A stretch of DNA of 64,000 nt from Adiantum capillus-veneris (Eukaryota > Streptophyta > Polypodiopsida > Polypodiales > Pteridaceae). The position numbers were made by a program, and so were the translations under genes. The stretch is taken from contig CM043953.1 of assembly GCA_014529385.2 (NCBI GenBank), forward strand, positions 66,007,872-66,071,871, written 5' to 3'. Under the pieces are notes generated by a model. It saw nothing but the letters and a program-made list of their open reading frames with translations. It was not told the origin of the DNA and searched no databases. This document shows positions 33,320 to 43,810 of the stretch, piece after piece; within the stretch, counting starts at the first letter, position 1; each line of letters begins with the position of its first letter.

Positions 33320-34511
33320 CCGATGTGTCCCTATGCCATTGCGCAACAAAACGGCCCCCAAAGTCCTGCACGCCCTCTGCCCTGTCGCCTCGTACTGTTG
33401 CGTCATTGCTGCCTTACCTCACCCTGCATCAACCGAACCTCACCTACCATCCAAGCTTGCTTCCTTGCACCTTCGCCTGCACAAATCATCTATGTCCTTG
33501 TCGTGTCGACCTGACACATAAGAGAGAGAGAGAGTGTGAGAGACAGAGAGGGACAGTGACAGCACTCCCGCACCCGTTAGAAACGTCGCAGCTTGACGTT
33601 TTTGCCGCTCTCTCTCTTGGCCACGTGCCGGCTTCACATTTTTGCACCAGCTGGCAATGCTTGACTTTTCCTTTTTCTTTCAACCACCTTTTTCTTCTTA
33701 AGTGAGTGGGAATCTAGGTTGATTCTTTCTAATAAGCCCCCAAAAAGGACGTTTTGGCCACCTACTTAACTAGTGCATTTTTTTTTGAAAGATAATGCTA
33801 ATTGGCTTAGTAATATAATATTTCAAACAAGCGAGGTCCTAATGGAGCTTATTGTATATAAGGTAGAATCTCCATGGATTCCACTTTCAAGTAAGCAATT
33901 CAAGTCTTCTCACCTCTCAAAATTACCATGCAGTGATTGAACTCCATCGCATCACCTCGCAACTCAAATTGGGCATCCTCAGCTGAGCCACTCCACCACG
34001 AGAAATCGCTTGCCGATTGCATGAGCCCGTGGACATTGCCAACCTCGTGCAACACTTGTAAACCCTTTCTCTTTAATCACAAAGGGGAGATTTCCCCTAA
34101 TTAACCTCAATCTAGAATCGTACTTACATACTACTAGTGGAAACTGTATAGAGCGATGAAGTCCTATATCATGCATGGTTACATTTTGACAAATACAAGG
34201 AAATGTACAAATATTATGAGACGGGTCTAGATAATGTTTATCTTAGAGTGCTCTTTTGTAAGGCACTCTAGGATATTATGTAGCATGTGAGTGTATATTT
34301 CCAAGGTATTGGGAGAAATGAATGCTTTATTTGCATGCAAAAGAAAGGGCCTCTAATTATATAGTTCTCCTAATGGCTTCAAAAAAATATATTCATTACC
34401 TATATAATGCACATTCTAAAGAGAAAAAAAATGTTAAAAGGGAAAATTTACAAAAAAAAAACACATATGTATCAATGTGCACTAATCCATCTCTTTATAT
34501 GGACAAAAAAA
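33319..34511. other. No gene seen
   Basis: A third short GA patch lies at 33521-33552. The rest has short frames only. Confidence 0.3.
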
Positions 34512-34637
34512 AAGTCTTTTGAGTTTCCATTTGGGTCTTTTCATTTCCTAAACTCCTCTTTCACTTATGCACGTAAGTCTTTTGAGTTTCCATTTGGGTC
34601 TTTTCATTTCCTAAACTCCTCTTTCACTTATGCACTT
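34512..34637. repeat. Tandem pair of 63-bp units
   Basis: AAGTCTTTTGAGTTTCCATT starts at 34512 and 34575. The units look identical apart from the last bases. Confidence 0.9.
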
Positions 34638-35564
34638 AAGATGTTTTGAAAGGCTTTCCATTGTTTTCCAAGATTGGGGAGACCTAAATTGCTTGAAGCA
34701 AATTTGCTCTGTACATAAATTTTCTCCTCCTTAGACCAAAGTGAAGTCATAACATAACATTTACCCTCGATAATAGGAATAACACAAAAACAATCAATAT
34801 GTCCAACTTCGGCCACACCACTAATTGATACTCCCCCTCCATAGGGGATTAATGGTGGCTCATGATGCTTGATGCACATGAGCTGTCCATGTCTTTGAGA
34901 AGGAAAAAATCCTAGCGAGGTTGGCATGCAAGTTGCAAAGCCATTGCCTTACCATTACACCTTACCTTACCATTACACCTTTGCTCACAACTTGATAGAT
35001 TGTCGACAACTATAAACCATATAGTGAACTTCAAGTTTTGTCATCACCACAATTCACATGGTTTACACCATGTTCGTCCATAATTCACATGGTGTTCACC
35101 CAACTTGTGTGGCCCACATCGAGTTTACAGCATGATCACAACACGATCATCGTGTGATCACATTGCATAAGATTTAATAGGCTAGATTTAGAGGTAACCA
35201 TTCCTTTTGAGCTTAACAATTAGCACATGCTCGTATTATTTTGCATGGGCTTCTATTGCTGCGAAAGACCTTCCTAGTCTAGATATATCTCGATGATCCA
35301 TTTTTCATGCCTAAAAATGAACCAAAGAATCTCATTGTCACCTTTTAAGAAGTCTAAACTTCTACCACTCAATGCAAAGAGTGGCATCTAACTTATATAA
35401 TGGAGAGAGGGCTATCGAGAAAGTGCCACGTGGGTGCTTCACATAGAACACAAATATTAATTAAAAAAATATATGATGCTGATGGCTATGCAAAGATATA
35501 TGCGTTCTACCGTTCTACAAGAAATCTGCACAAAGATATCAACTAACAAGCTTTATGAAGTAAG

Positions 35565-35609
<45 letters not shown>

Positions 35610-36450
35610 AATGGTATACATAACAGTTTCACGGGATAAAATGACCTTTGAGGACTTATATGTAGCGCAAGATATTTAGTTAATGCATTTCTAAAAGTGC
35701 CTTGGATAGAAATATGCAATAAAATAGAGAAGTTACAAAATCTTTGACATGGTGTTGCATTGATTTTTTAAAAAAGAGTCTCCAGTAAAAACTTTTTTGC
35801 TCTATATAATAAGATAAAAAATATATGAAGGGTTTGTATAATATGATATAATGATGAACATACAAATAATCTATTATATCTATTGCATCAAAGAAATGAA
35901 AAATGTTGTCTTGAGATTATTTCTATTGGAGACTCGAATTGCTATATCTTTGGAGTTTGAAAGAGAGTTGATGCCTATAGGTTGGGAATATCCATGGGAG
36001 ATAGAAACATCAGACACTTGGGGGTCATTTGGAAAAAAAGGGGGACACTTCGAATCATAGTTCATAAAAGTCATCACTTCAGGGAGAAAATAATTCTAAT
36101 GAGATATAAGCAAATGCTAGATATGATAGATAGCTATAGAGTATTAAGTATATGATTTGTTTGATGGTTGTAATAAATATGTAAATCTAAAGTATGCCTA
36201 TGAAAATGGAAGTACATTGTTTGCTCATGTAGATTTTGAGAGACTAAAAATCATTGTAAAGTTTATTCTTGAATTTTGTTGGATGTAATAATTGCGGTGA
36301 TCAAATGCTTTTGGATTAAATAGCTCATGCATATCCTATTATTTTTTCAATAATATGACATTTATCTATTCTATTACATGTTTAGATTTTGAAGAAAATA
36401 TCTCAAGCAAGAAACCTTGATTTCTTGGAGGTAAATTAATTATGCAATTT

Positions 36451-36452
<2 letters not shown>
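34638..36452. other. No recognisable gene; (CT)n at 35570-35604
   Basis: A 99-codon minus frame (34628-34927) with GGGVSISGVAEVGHIDCF looks protein-like but is unassigned. Repeated TTCACATGGT and a TGATCACaACACGAT/ATCGTGTGATCA inverted repeat occur at about 35050-35165. The rest is AT-rich. Confidence 0.3.

Positions 36453-36519
<67 letters not shown>
36453..36519. repeat. (TA)n microsatellite
   Basis: Pure TA run of about 66 bp. Confidence 0.95.
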
Positions 36520-36523
<4 letters not shown>

Positions 36524-37505
36524 TCGTATGTAAATGTTATTTTAAAAAAAAACTCATGTTTGGAAAAATATTTAGGTTTTACAGGAGAAAAACTTCTAAG
36601 CAAAAAGAACAATTTGAAGTTTATCAAAAAGAAGAGAAGGTAGGATTCTAACGAACTCTCTTTCTGCTATTGAGAATTTGTGATTATATATGATTGTAGA
36701 ATATATAGTTTCTAAATCTTGACATATGTATGTGCATATAACAAAATAGGTTAATGAAAATTTAATAATTTTTTAATACAAAATTTTCTATTGAAATCAT
36801 TGGGAATACGTGTAATTATTAGATTATATTCTCTCTATGAGTAGGGAGTACCCAGCTGTAAAAAAAGAGAAAATCTCCCCTTAAAAGAGAATATTCATTT
36901 TCGAGCGCAGAGAGTGTGAGAGAAGGTCACACAGGAGCAGATGGCAGAAGCCAATGGCCATGGAGCAATGCAACAACGGCAGAAGCTGATGGCCATGCTC
37001 TGTAGCAGAAGCTTTCAGCGCACGTCGCGAGATTTAGGCAGCTGCATGGCTTGACAGAGCTCTTTTTTTATATGCATGGCATTGCTTTTTTCTAATACAT
37101 GATCTCTTTTTATTTGGTTGAAATATTTTTTATCATTTATGCAATTGTGAGCTTACATATGAATTGATTGATCTACGTATATAAATTTTAAGAAAGTTTA
37201 CAAGAACATAGTTTAAATTTATAATCTACAAGTAGTTTCTATAAATGAATAATAATGTGAACAATACATGTAGATTATTTAAAGAAGTATGCTAATGTGC
37301 ATTTAAATATTGAAAAATTATTATTTTTAGACACATCAAGTAAATCAATATGTAGATAAATTTGACAGGAAAAGTTCTTATATTTATGTGAATCCCTGTC
37401 TGTTTTTTATTAAATCATTTTTATACATCGAAAACCAACCAAAATGTGAGATTTTAGATGTTTTTTCCATCATTGATAACTATGCCTATTGCTTTCACAT
37501 AACTT
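36520..37505. other. No gene seen; AT-rich
   Basis: Strongly AT-rich, with no open frame of note. A GC-richer patch at 36900-37060 has repeated GCAGAAGC(T/C) words. Confidence 0.3.

Positions 37506-37590
<85 letters not shown>
37506..37590. repeat. Compound (CT)n(CA)n microsatellite
   Basis: CT run followed directly by a CA run. Confidence 0.95.
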
Positions 37591-37594
<4 letters not shown>

Positions 37595-40500
37595 AGTTTA
37601 ATTATAGAGTGAATTATTGTTTTTAGAGTTCAAGGACATAAATGGATGTTAATGATGTGGTAGTTCATCGTAAAATAAATTGATTCAAATTTCTACTCAC
37701 TTAAAAAATGTTAAATACAATTAAATTTCAGCAAATATCTATAACATAAAAAAGACACTTATTGAGTATGATGGATGATGCTGGTTATGTCCTCTCTTCT
37801 CCTACAGCTTTTCTAAACTTTAGTCTGGGTTGGAGACAAATTAAGAATCTGTTACATCCTTTTGAATTGGTGTCCTTATGGATTGGAAGATCTTCGGTAA
37901 TACTCCAGGCTTGGTTGGTGTGCTGCCTTGCCTGTTGGACAAAAATTGGCAAAAGAAGGATAGTCTCCTCACAATGCAAGAGATGTGACTCTGAAGGACT
38001 CATGCACATATAGAGGGGCCACTCTTCCTTTGAAATATAAGTACTTCAGATGCAGCCTACTTCAATCCTTGACTGATGTTGGTGATTTAGATGCTTCAGT
38101 ACTTCATGTATTCCATCACTATTTCTGATCCTTTGAATAGTTTTCCTCACAAGAACTATTCATTTGTGTTTTAATTATCTAATGAACAGTGACTTCACAC
38201 AAAAAAAAGGGGGGTGTGTGTGAAGGTGAGGAGGCTGTGACATGAGGTGGAGGCGGTGCAATGCAGGCTGGTGGTGTGAGGGGGGTGCGAGGGAGGGGAT
38301 GCAGCGCAGCCAAAATGTCCTGCTGCAACACGGGCCTGCTGAAGAACATGTGACCTGCTGCACCACACCTACACAAAGGGCTGACATTGAGTGGCTGATG
38401 GACGGTGGCTGTCATGGTCACAAGTCTCTCTCTCAGAGTCAAAATGCAAGTTGCAAAATCAGAGGGCCTAACCTTGATTCACAGAGAGATTTGCAACAAG
38501 CTTCGAATCTCACATCTGAGGACATTATAGTCTGGTTTTCTGATTTTCAGTTTGTGCGTATGAATTAGACAGCCAATTATCCACCTATATTCTGACTTTT
38601 TAATCTTCTATTGGTGCCTGTGATTAGAAAGCCAGTTCTCCACCTATTGCAAAATGAAAGTAAATTCCTGATGGGCAGGTATCTCGCGAGTAATTACTAC
38701 ATGATTGTCAAAACCAGTTGCAGACAGAAAATACCACACTCAGGTAGCAGAGATGTACAACGTTGCCGGTGAGCTTGGCAAGCGGTAGTCGTTATCTGGT
38801 AGGCCCCTGAGACCATCTTTGTAACTGTTGTCAAGCAAGGATTTTAAATGTCAAAAAGAATGGCTTGCCTGAGTGTCTTCTTTCTTACATTCTTGCCAAT
38901 TGTTGCCAAAGTGTCCAACAGGCAAAGCATTGAACTGTCCGAATGCGGAACAAGTGGAGCAAATCCTTGACATTTTCCACTTGCAAGTTTGTAAACTGAG
39001 CTAGCTAACTCTCAACATCTTCTTTTACATACACCACATTCTCCATCCAATATGAATCTAACATCTTTTTTACATCCTACAAAGAGCTCTTCAGCAAATG
39101 AGCACCACAACTTGGACACAGAGTGTGGTATGCCAAAGTTTACCATGCACACTTGCTCGTATAGGAACTGCGATGGAGGGATAATTGTGGCTCCTCAAGA
39201 GCGCTCCTCAAGAGCTCCCAGGAAATGGTTTTGAATCTTCTTCCAGTCTATAGACATCTCAGCCATTTGCAGCTTTCTTCTAATGCAGATGCACAAAAAT
39301 GCCTCCTGCCAGTAGATGGTGTCTACAGTTTCGTAATAAAGCAGAGGTGGAAGGTCAACGAGCTCTACGACGGAGATCTCCATCAAATGCAGAAGGCCAA
39401 GAATATTCATGTCCACCAGTCAGTCAAAACTTCAAATGCTGTTCCAATAGGCCTATATGGTAACGGAAGCATCTGAAGACATTATTCCGCAGCTGCTCTG
39501 GCTGTTCTTCCACTAGCTTGCTAAATCTTTGAACACCCCTGCTCGTATGCATGAATGGAAGCAGATTCTGCTTTGTTACTGTTGAAAGATGGAAGTCTTG
39601 TATGATAGATCATCGATCTTCCACCAGATGCTATTCTGACCTTAACTTTGTGGCATTCATGTGGTTGCAGCATAAAACATTTTTGTTTGGTGCACCAAGA
39701 CTGCTGTGCTTTGGCGGTCTTCTTTTTCATTGGGACAGGGAATGCAATACCCGATGCTGAGCGAGATGCACGACTCTAAACTGGTGCAGAGACCATATGC
39801 AAATGATGTTTAATATACCTTACATGAAGACAACGTAGTTCAAATTTAGCCCAACCTGCCTCATCTCTTGTTTCAATTATCTTCTCAAAGAAATACAAGC
39901 CAAACAACACTTTTCATTGCTCCACCCAGTTCTAACTTGCTGTCTCCCATTAGCCTTGTCAACGAACGTACACTGTGATAACCTTTTGCAAGCGTAGCTA
40001 CCCTTCAGCAATCAAGAACCCATCCAGCACAAAAATTCACCGAAAGAGTACTTCGCCTTTGGGTCCCTCGACTCTAGCTTGCTTACTCATTGAAAAAACA
40101 ATCCATACAGCTTTTCATATTTCTTACTGTACTTGGTCCGATATCTGCATTTGATTGACAGCTTTATAAATTCGCTCAACGGCTCTGAAATGAGACACAT
40201 GGGATACTGATTTGAAATTCCTAAGTTCAAATGCTCTCAGTCTCACCTACAATATAGACATCAAAGCCTAAACATGCATGCCTGCAGAAAGATTAATTTG
40301 TCTATGTCATATTGATGTCCAGTTTCGCAAGATCTAAATTGACTATATCAATGTAAGCCTGAGCTTTGCAATACGGAGCCTCGACGTCCCTGGACTCCAA
40401 TGTAAGGATATACAAAAATATAATCATGAAACTGGAGCTTATACAAAAAGCATTTCTCAGCCAATTTCCTCTTCCATAATTGACAGAAGTTTCAAAAGAG

Positions 40501-40757
40501 CTGAACCAAAAGGGAGCACACAGCTCGAAGAAACCCAAAGAGGAAAAACATAATTCTAGTTAAGTAAAGCTGAAACGTATGCAACCAAGGTGCCAAGGAG
40601 AGCACATAGACTTTGAGCATGTGACACTTGATTGATTTCAAATACATCTCCTTATAAACAGTCTTGATGTGTGTAATCACATAACCAGATGGTTTATGCA
40701 AACATTAAGTTGCTTCCATTCACAAAGACTACATAAGTTTGGCTTTCGATTGAAAAA
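37591..40757. other. Long stretch without a gene I can name
   Basis: Includes a pair of diverged copies of a CAGTTTGTGCGTATGAATTAGACAGCC-like word near 38548 and 38604. Minus-strand frames at 39195-39416 and 39521-39730 (73 and 69 codons, the latter with KCFMLQPHECHKVKVRIASG) look mildly protein-like and lie downstream of the polymerase subunit gene on the same strand. They could be remnants of a neighbour, but nothing identifies them. The 40302-40757 part would hold that gene's 3' UTR. Confidence 0.3.
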
Positions 40758-41303
40758 CTATACAAAGCACAGCCCTAAGTAGTCCCCATTGATACTTGCA
40801 AGGGATTTAAAAGTGCACTGGTCCTCAACCCACTTGACACCAATCAATCGAACACGTAGAATAGTTTTTGCCCGTATTTCAAATCCCTCATCTTCATTCT
40901 TGAAACAGGCAGACTCTGTACCTTCATTTTGAAAGAATCGACAGCCGCTCATCATTGCTTCATGCAAGAATACATCATCTAGAGGCCCACATGATAAAAA
41001 ACAACCACTTCGGTATACCCTCTTGACCTCACCCTCCAGAATTTGCCCTTTGAAAGGCTTGAAAACAATGCAATTGAACTCCACAGGAAAGGCAACAGCC
41101 CCCGTGATGCTACGCACTCTTCCTTGCCCTATGTCTTTGAAGGTTGTAGGCGTAACATAAAACCCGTGATCCTCACTGCACTTCATTTTATTGACTTCCA
41201 AGATCAACTGAGTCAGTAGCACAGGCAGAAATTCGCACTGCTGGGTGTACAAATGCTTGGGCTGCAAGACAATAAGGCGCTTCATACTAATCTCGAAGAA
41301 CAT
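40758..41303 (-). CDS. RNA polymerase IV/V-type subunit 7 (RPB7-like)
   Basis: The 181-residue product resembles the seventh subunit of plant RNA polymerases IV/V (NRPD7/NRPE7 group), which with subunit 4 forms the stalk that contacts nascent RNA in the nucleus. Residues 1-79 match the RPB7 N-terminal (tip) domain: MFFEISMKRLIVLQPKH, then HGFYVTPTTFKDIGQGRV and AFPVEFNCIVFKPFKGQI. Residues 82-180 are an S1/OB fold: GEVKRVYRSGCFLSCGPLDD...VRLIGVKWVEDQ, ending in the family-typical SLASINGDYLG. Length matches the family. I chose Met at 41303 rather than 41336, because MFFEIS aligns with family starts. It is intronless and intact, the only clearly intact host gene here. The divergence pattern favours Pol IV/V over Pol II subunit 7, but NRPB7 or a retrocopy remain possible. 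Confidence 0.85.
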   Translation of the reverse strand: MFFEISMKRLIVLQPKHLYTQQCEFLPVLLTQLILEVNKMKCSEDHGFYVTPTTFKDIGQGRVRSITGAVAFPVEFNCIVFKPFKGQILEGEVKRVYRSGCFLSCGPLDDVFLHEAMMSGCRFFQNEGTESACFKNEDEGFEIRAKTILRVRLIGVKWVEDQCTFKSLASINGDYLGLCFV

Positions 41304-41624
41304 AATCTTTTCCTGCGTCCACGACAATAAAGACAATGTAACAACTCTTTACATGGCTTGCAACATGTTTGTAGATGCCATTAAAAGGCAAAAACACGCT
41401 ACACGCAGCATTGCCTACTTTGAACGTACATACTCTGAGCACATTGGCTCTTTAGTTATGCATGTTGGATCAACATGTGTATGTATGCATGCAAGCATAT
41501 CTTTTAGATATGCAGAGCTTGACTCTCTAACAAGGTGTCCTGACACTCTTCTTCAGAGAAGATCATGCTCATTACCAGAATGGTCCGCCGAAACCTTTTT
41601 GTGCTGCAAGCCATCTCAATGCAT

Positions 41625-41684
<60 letters not shown>

Positions 41685-41788
41685 TGCTGTGCTTATACCG
41701 CTGCTCTGTGTCTTTTTGAGTTGACAGAGGTACAGGTTCGTATCCTGCGGAGTTACAGGTTCGGATTCCAGAAGCAGCTGTAGTCGAG

Positions 41789-41823
<35 letters not shown>

Positions 41824-42060
41824 AGACGAGGAAGAGAATTTTGAACGTTGTTGGGGAGTTTTGAACTCAAAACTTAGCCAATATAGGGACGGTCAAATTG
41901 GGAGCTAAAAAAAAGGCTAAAATTGTTGGATGATTTCAAATCTGAGGTAGGATTGCCATGTGTTGGTGAACATGTGGAGGTAAGATGATGACTTGGCACT
42001 ACTCATAAGAGGTTTTTTTAAGCTGTTTTTTATTTTCTTTTTAACTAAAATGGGGGTGAG
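41304..42060 (-). promoter_or_regulatory. Upstream region of the subunit 7 gene with two GA/CT tracts
   Basis: Two (GA)n tracts on the plus strand, 41628-41678 and 41790-41822, read as (CT)n on the gene's strand at about 325 and 490 bases upstream of the ATG. CT-rich tracts are common in plant 5' UTRs and core promoters. I see no unambiguous TATA box, so promoter extent is inferred from position alone. Confidence 0.35.
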
Positions 42061-42944
42061 AAGTGAGCCGGGCCCGCCCCCCTCAGACAGTTAGTAAATC
42101 TCCAAAACATGTTTGGGCAGGTACCATTATACGGACTATTGCATTTCTTTAAAAATCCTCACCAACTCCTTTTACGAGCAGTTGCTGAACCAATTTTTGC
42201 ACGCCCCTATGAGAAGCAAGCAGCAACGGCATTCCCTGGTGGCAAACCTGTCGGCTCTACGCCAGTTGCACCCTTGGTATTACCGTTGCACCGCATCCCT
42301 TGCACCATCTTGAGCTTCACCTTAACCCATCAGGTCATCTAACAAGTGGGGTGGATGGGGAGCCTCATTGTCATCATAAATGGTGGGCCAGAATAGCGAG
42401 CAACAACTGTCAGCTATTACACCCGCCCCCTGTGCCACTTGCGCCCCTTGTAATGCCTCCCTTCAGCTGCATCCCTTAGCATCTCTTAGCTTCACCTTGA
42501 GCCATCGAATCTGGTGGAAATGCTGCCACAAACACAAGGCACGAAGTTGATGTTGCTCAGAAGGCAATTAGCTTGATGGAGTATCTTGCTGACAATTGCC
42601 TCCTTTCAAAAACCTTTCCGGCTTGAATTCCTTAGCATCATCTCCCAGGAACTTCAAAGGTTTCTCCACTTTGGTCTTCTGCCAGCTTCGCGTCTTCTCC
42701 AACCAACAACCCACTTTGGGAGTCTCATAATACATTGCAAACGAGGTTACTCACCATCACTGAAGACACTTAAGACTTTTTGTAACACCCAGTGCAGAAA
42801 GAAGGTAAAAACACACATGCTCACTTCTCATAAGGCCTTTTCACAGATCCCATGTTGCAATCATGGTGCAAATACGCAGTGCATCAAAGGCTGGATCTTC
42901 ATCTTCAGCTGAGAAGTAGGCCTACAATCCAAGTGCAAATACGC
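42061..42944. other. No gene seen
   Basis: A 77-codon plus frame at 42109-42342 and a 108-codon frame at 42586-42912 have no recognisable domain. The GTTGCACC(C/G)-type words recur near 42267-42300 and 42425-42480. Confidence 0.3.
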
Positions 42945-43092
42945 AATGCCCTCCATGACACCCCAAAATCAGTCATCAATGAAGCTCATGTTGGAGACTT
43001 CGGCCTCGCTAAACATGTGGATGCATCGAGGGCTACACAATCAGCTTCAATGGGTTTTGGAAGCTCATATGGCTACATTGCTCCTGGTAACT
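42945..43092 (+). pseudogene. LRR receptor kinase fragment: activation loop
   Basis: The plus frame has NEAHVGDFGLAKHVDASRA and then GFGSSYGYIAPG. DFG (42996-43004) is the Mg-binding motif and GSxYGYIAP the start of the P+1 loop (normally APE); AHVGDFGLAK is typical of plant leucine-rich-repeat receptor kinases. The HRD catalytic loop and subdomains after APE are absent, and the frame stops right after GYIAPGN. About 35 recognisable residues remain, so this is a gene fragment, perhaps carried by a transposon. Confidence 0.7.
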
Positions 43093-43810
43093 GAATAACT
43101 CTCACAAATTTGCCTTAATTTTATACATTTTAGTCTCATTTTCGCATAATTTGCAGTTGATGAAAGTCTAATTTGCACTTCTTTGTGCACACAGAGGCGG
43201 ATGGTAATCACTGAGCACTCACATAACGGCAAAGAGAACTCACAAGCATGGTTGTCTGCTTATTTAAATGGGTTCATTGATGCACTCAGAAGAGGAAGAT
43301 GGTGCGGAACTGACATCCATGACATGCCTTTGCAGTACTCTTTCCAGGTGAGGCTTTGCATTCTAGCAGCCTCACTCAGTACTCGTACATGCTAATAGTA
43401 CATATTAAATACAACAATACGACAACTCGAGCTACATGGATTGAACAGAGATACATGTCTTGGACATTATGTAAATGATTTTTTAATTCATCATAAAAAA
43501 TAATAAAACAAGAGAGGAAATAAGATGCCGTAACCTTTCTCAATTTCGATGCACTTATATGTGGATAAATTAACCTCCTAAAAGATTACTCAAAATGGAG
43601 CTTCTTACATGAGGGGTTGTGTCGTATACAATTTGATTTGTTAATGGGACTGAAGGAAGACAAAAAACTAAGCCTGTAATGTCGTATGTATTGATGAGCT
43701 TGCCGAAATCTTCTCTGCTTCTCCATACAGTTTGCTTTGCTAAAGGAGATAAGACAAAAAGGGTTTCTTGCATACATGGGCGTTGAATCAAGACAAAAAT
43801 TCAGGCTTTA
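43093..43810. other. Unassigned; short plus frame and a local duplication
   Basis: A 70-codon plus frame at 43183-43395 contains NSQAWLSAYLNGFIDALRRG, followed by CAG/GTGAGG that could be a splice donor; family unknown. About 60 bp at 43693-43750 (CTTGCCGAAATCTTCTC...) recurs diverged at 43830-43875, inside the 3' end of the transposase gene. Confidence 0.3.

Noticed and set aside
33023-33705. Long Arg-Glu-rich plus frames up to 253 codons
   Set aside because: Held open by GA tracts; three overlapping frames on the plus strand and others on the minus strand, with no domain.
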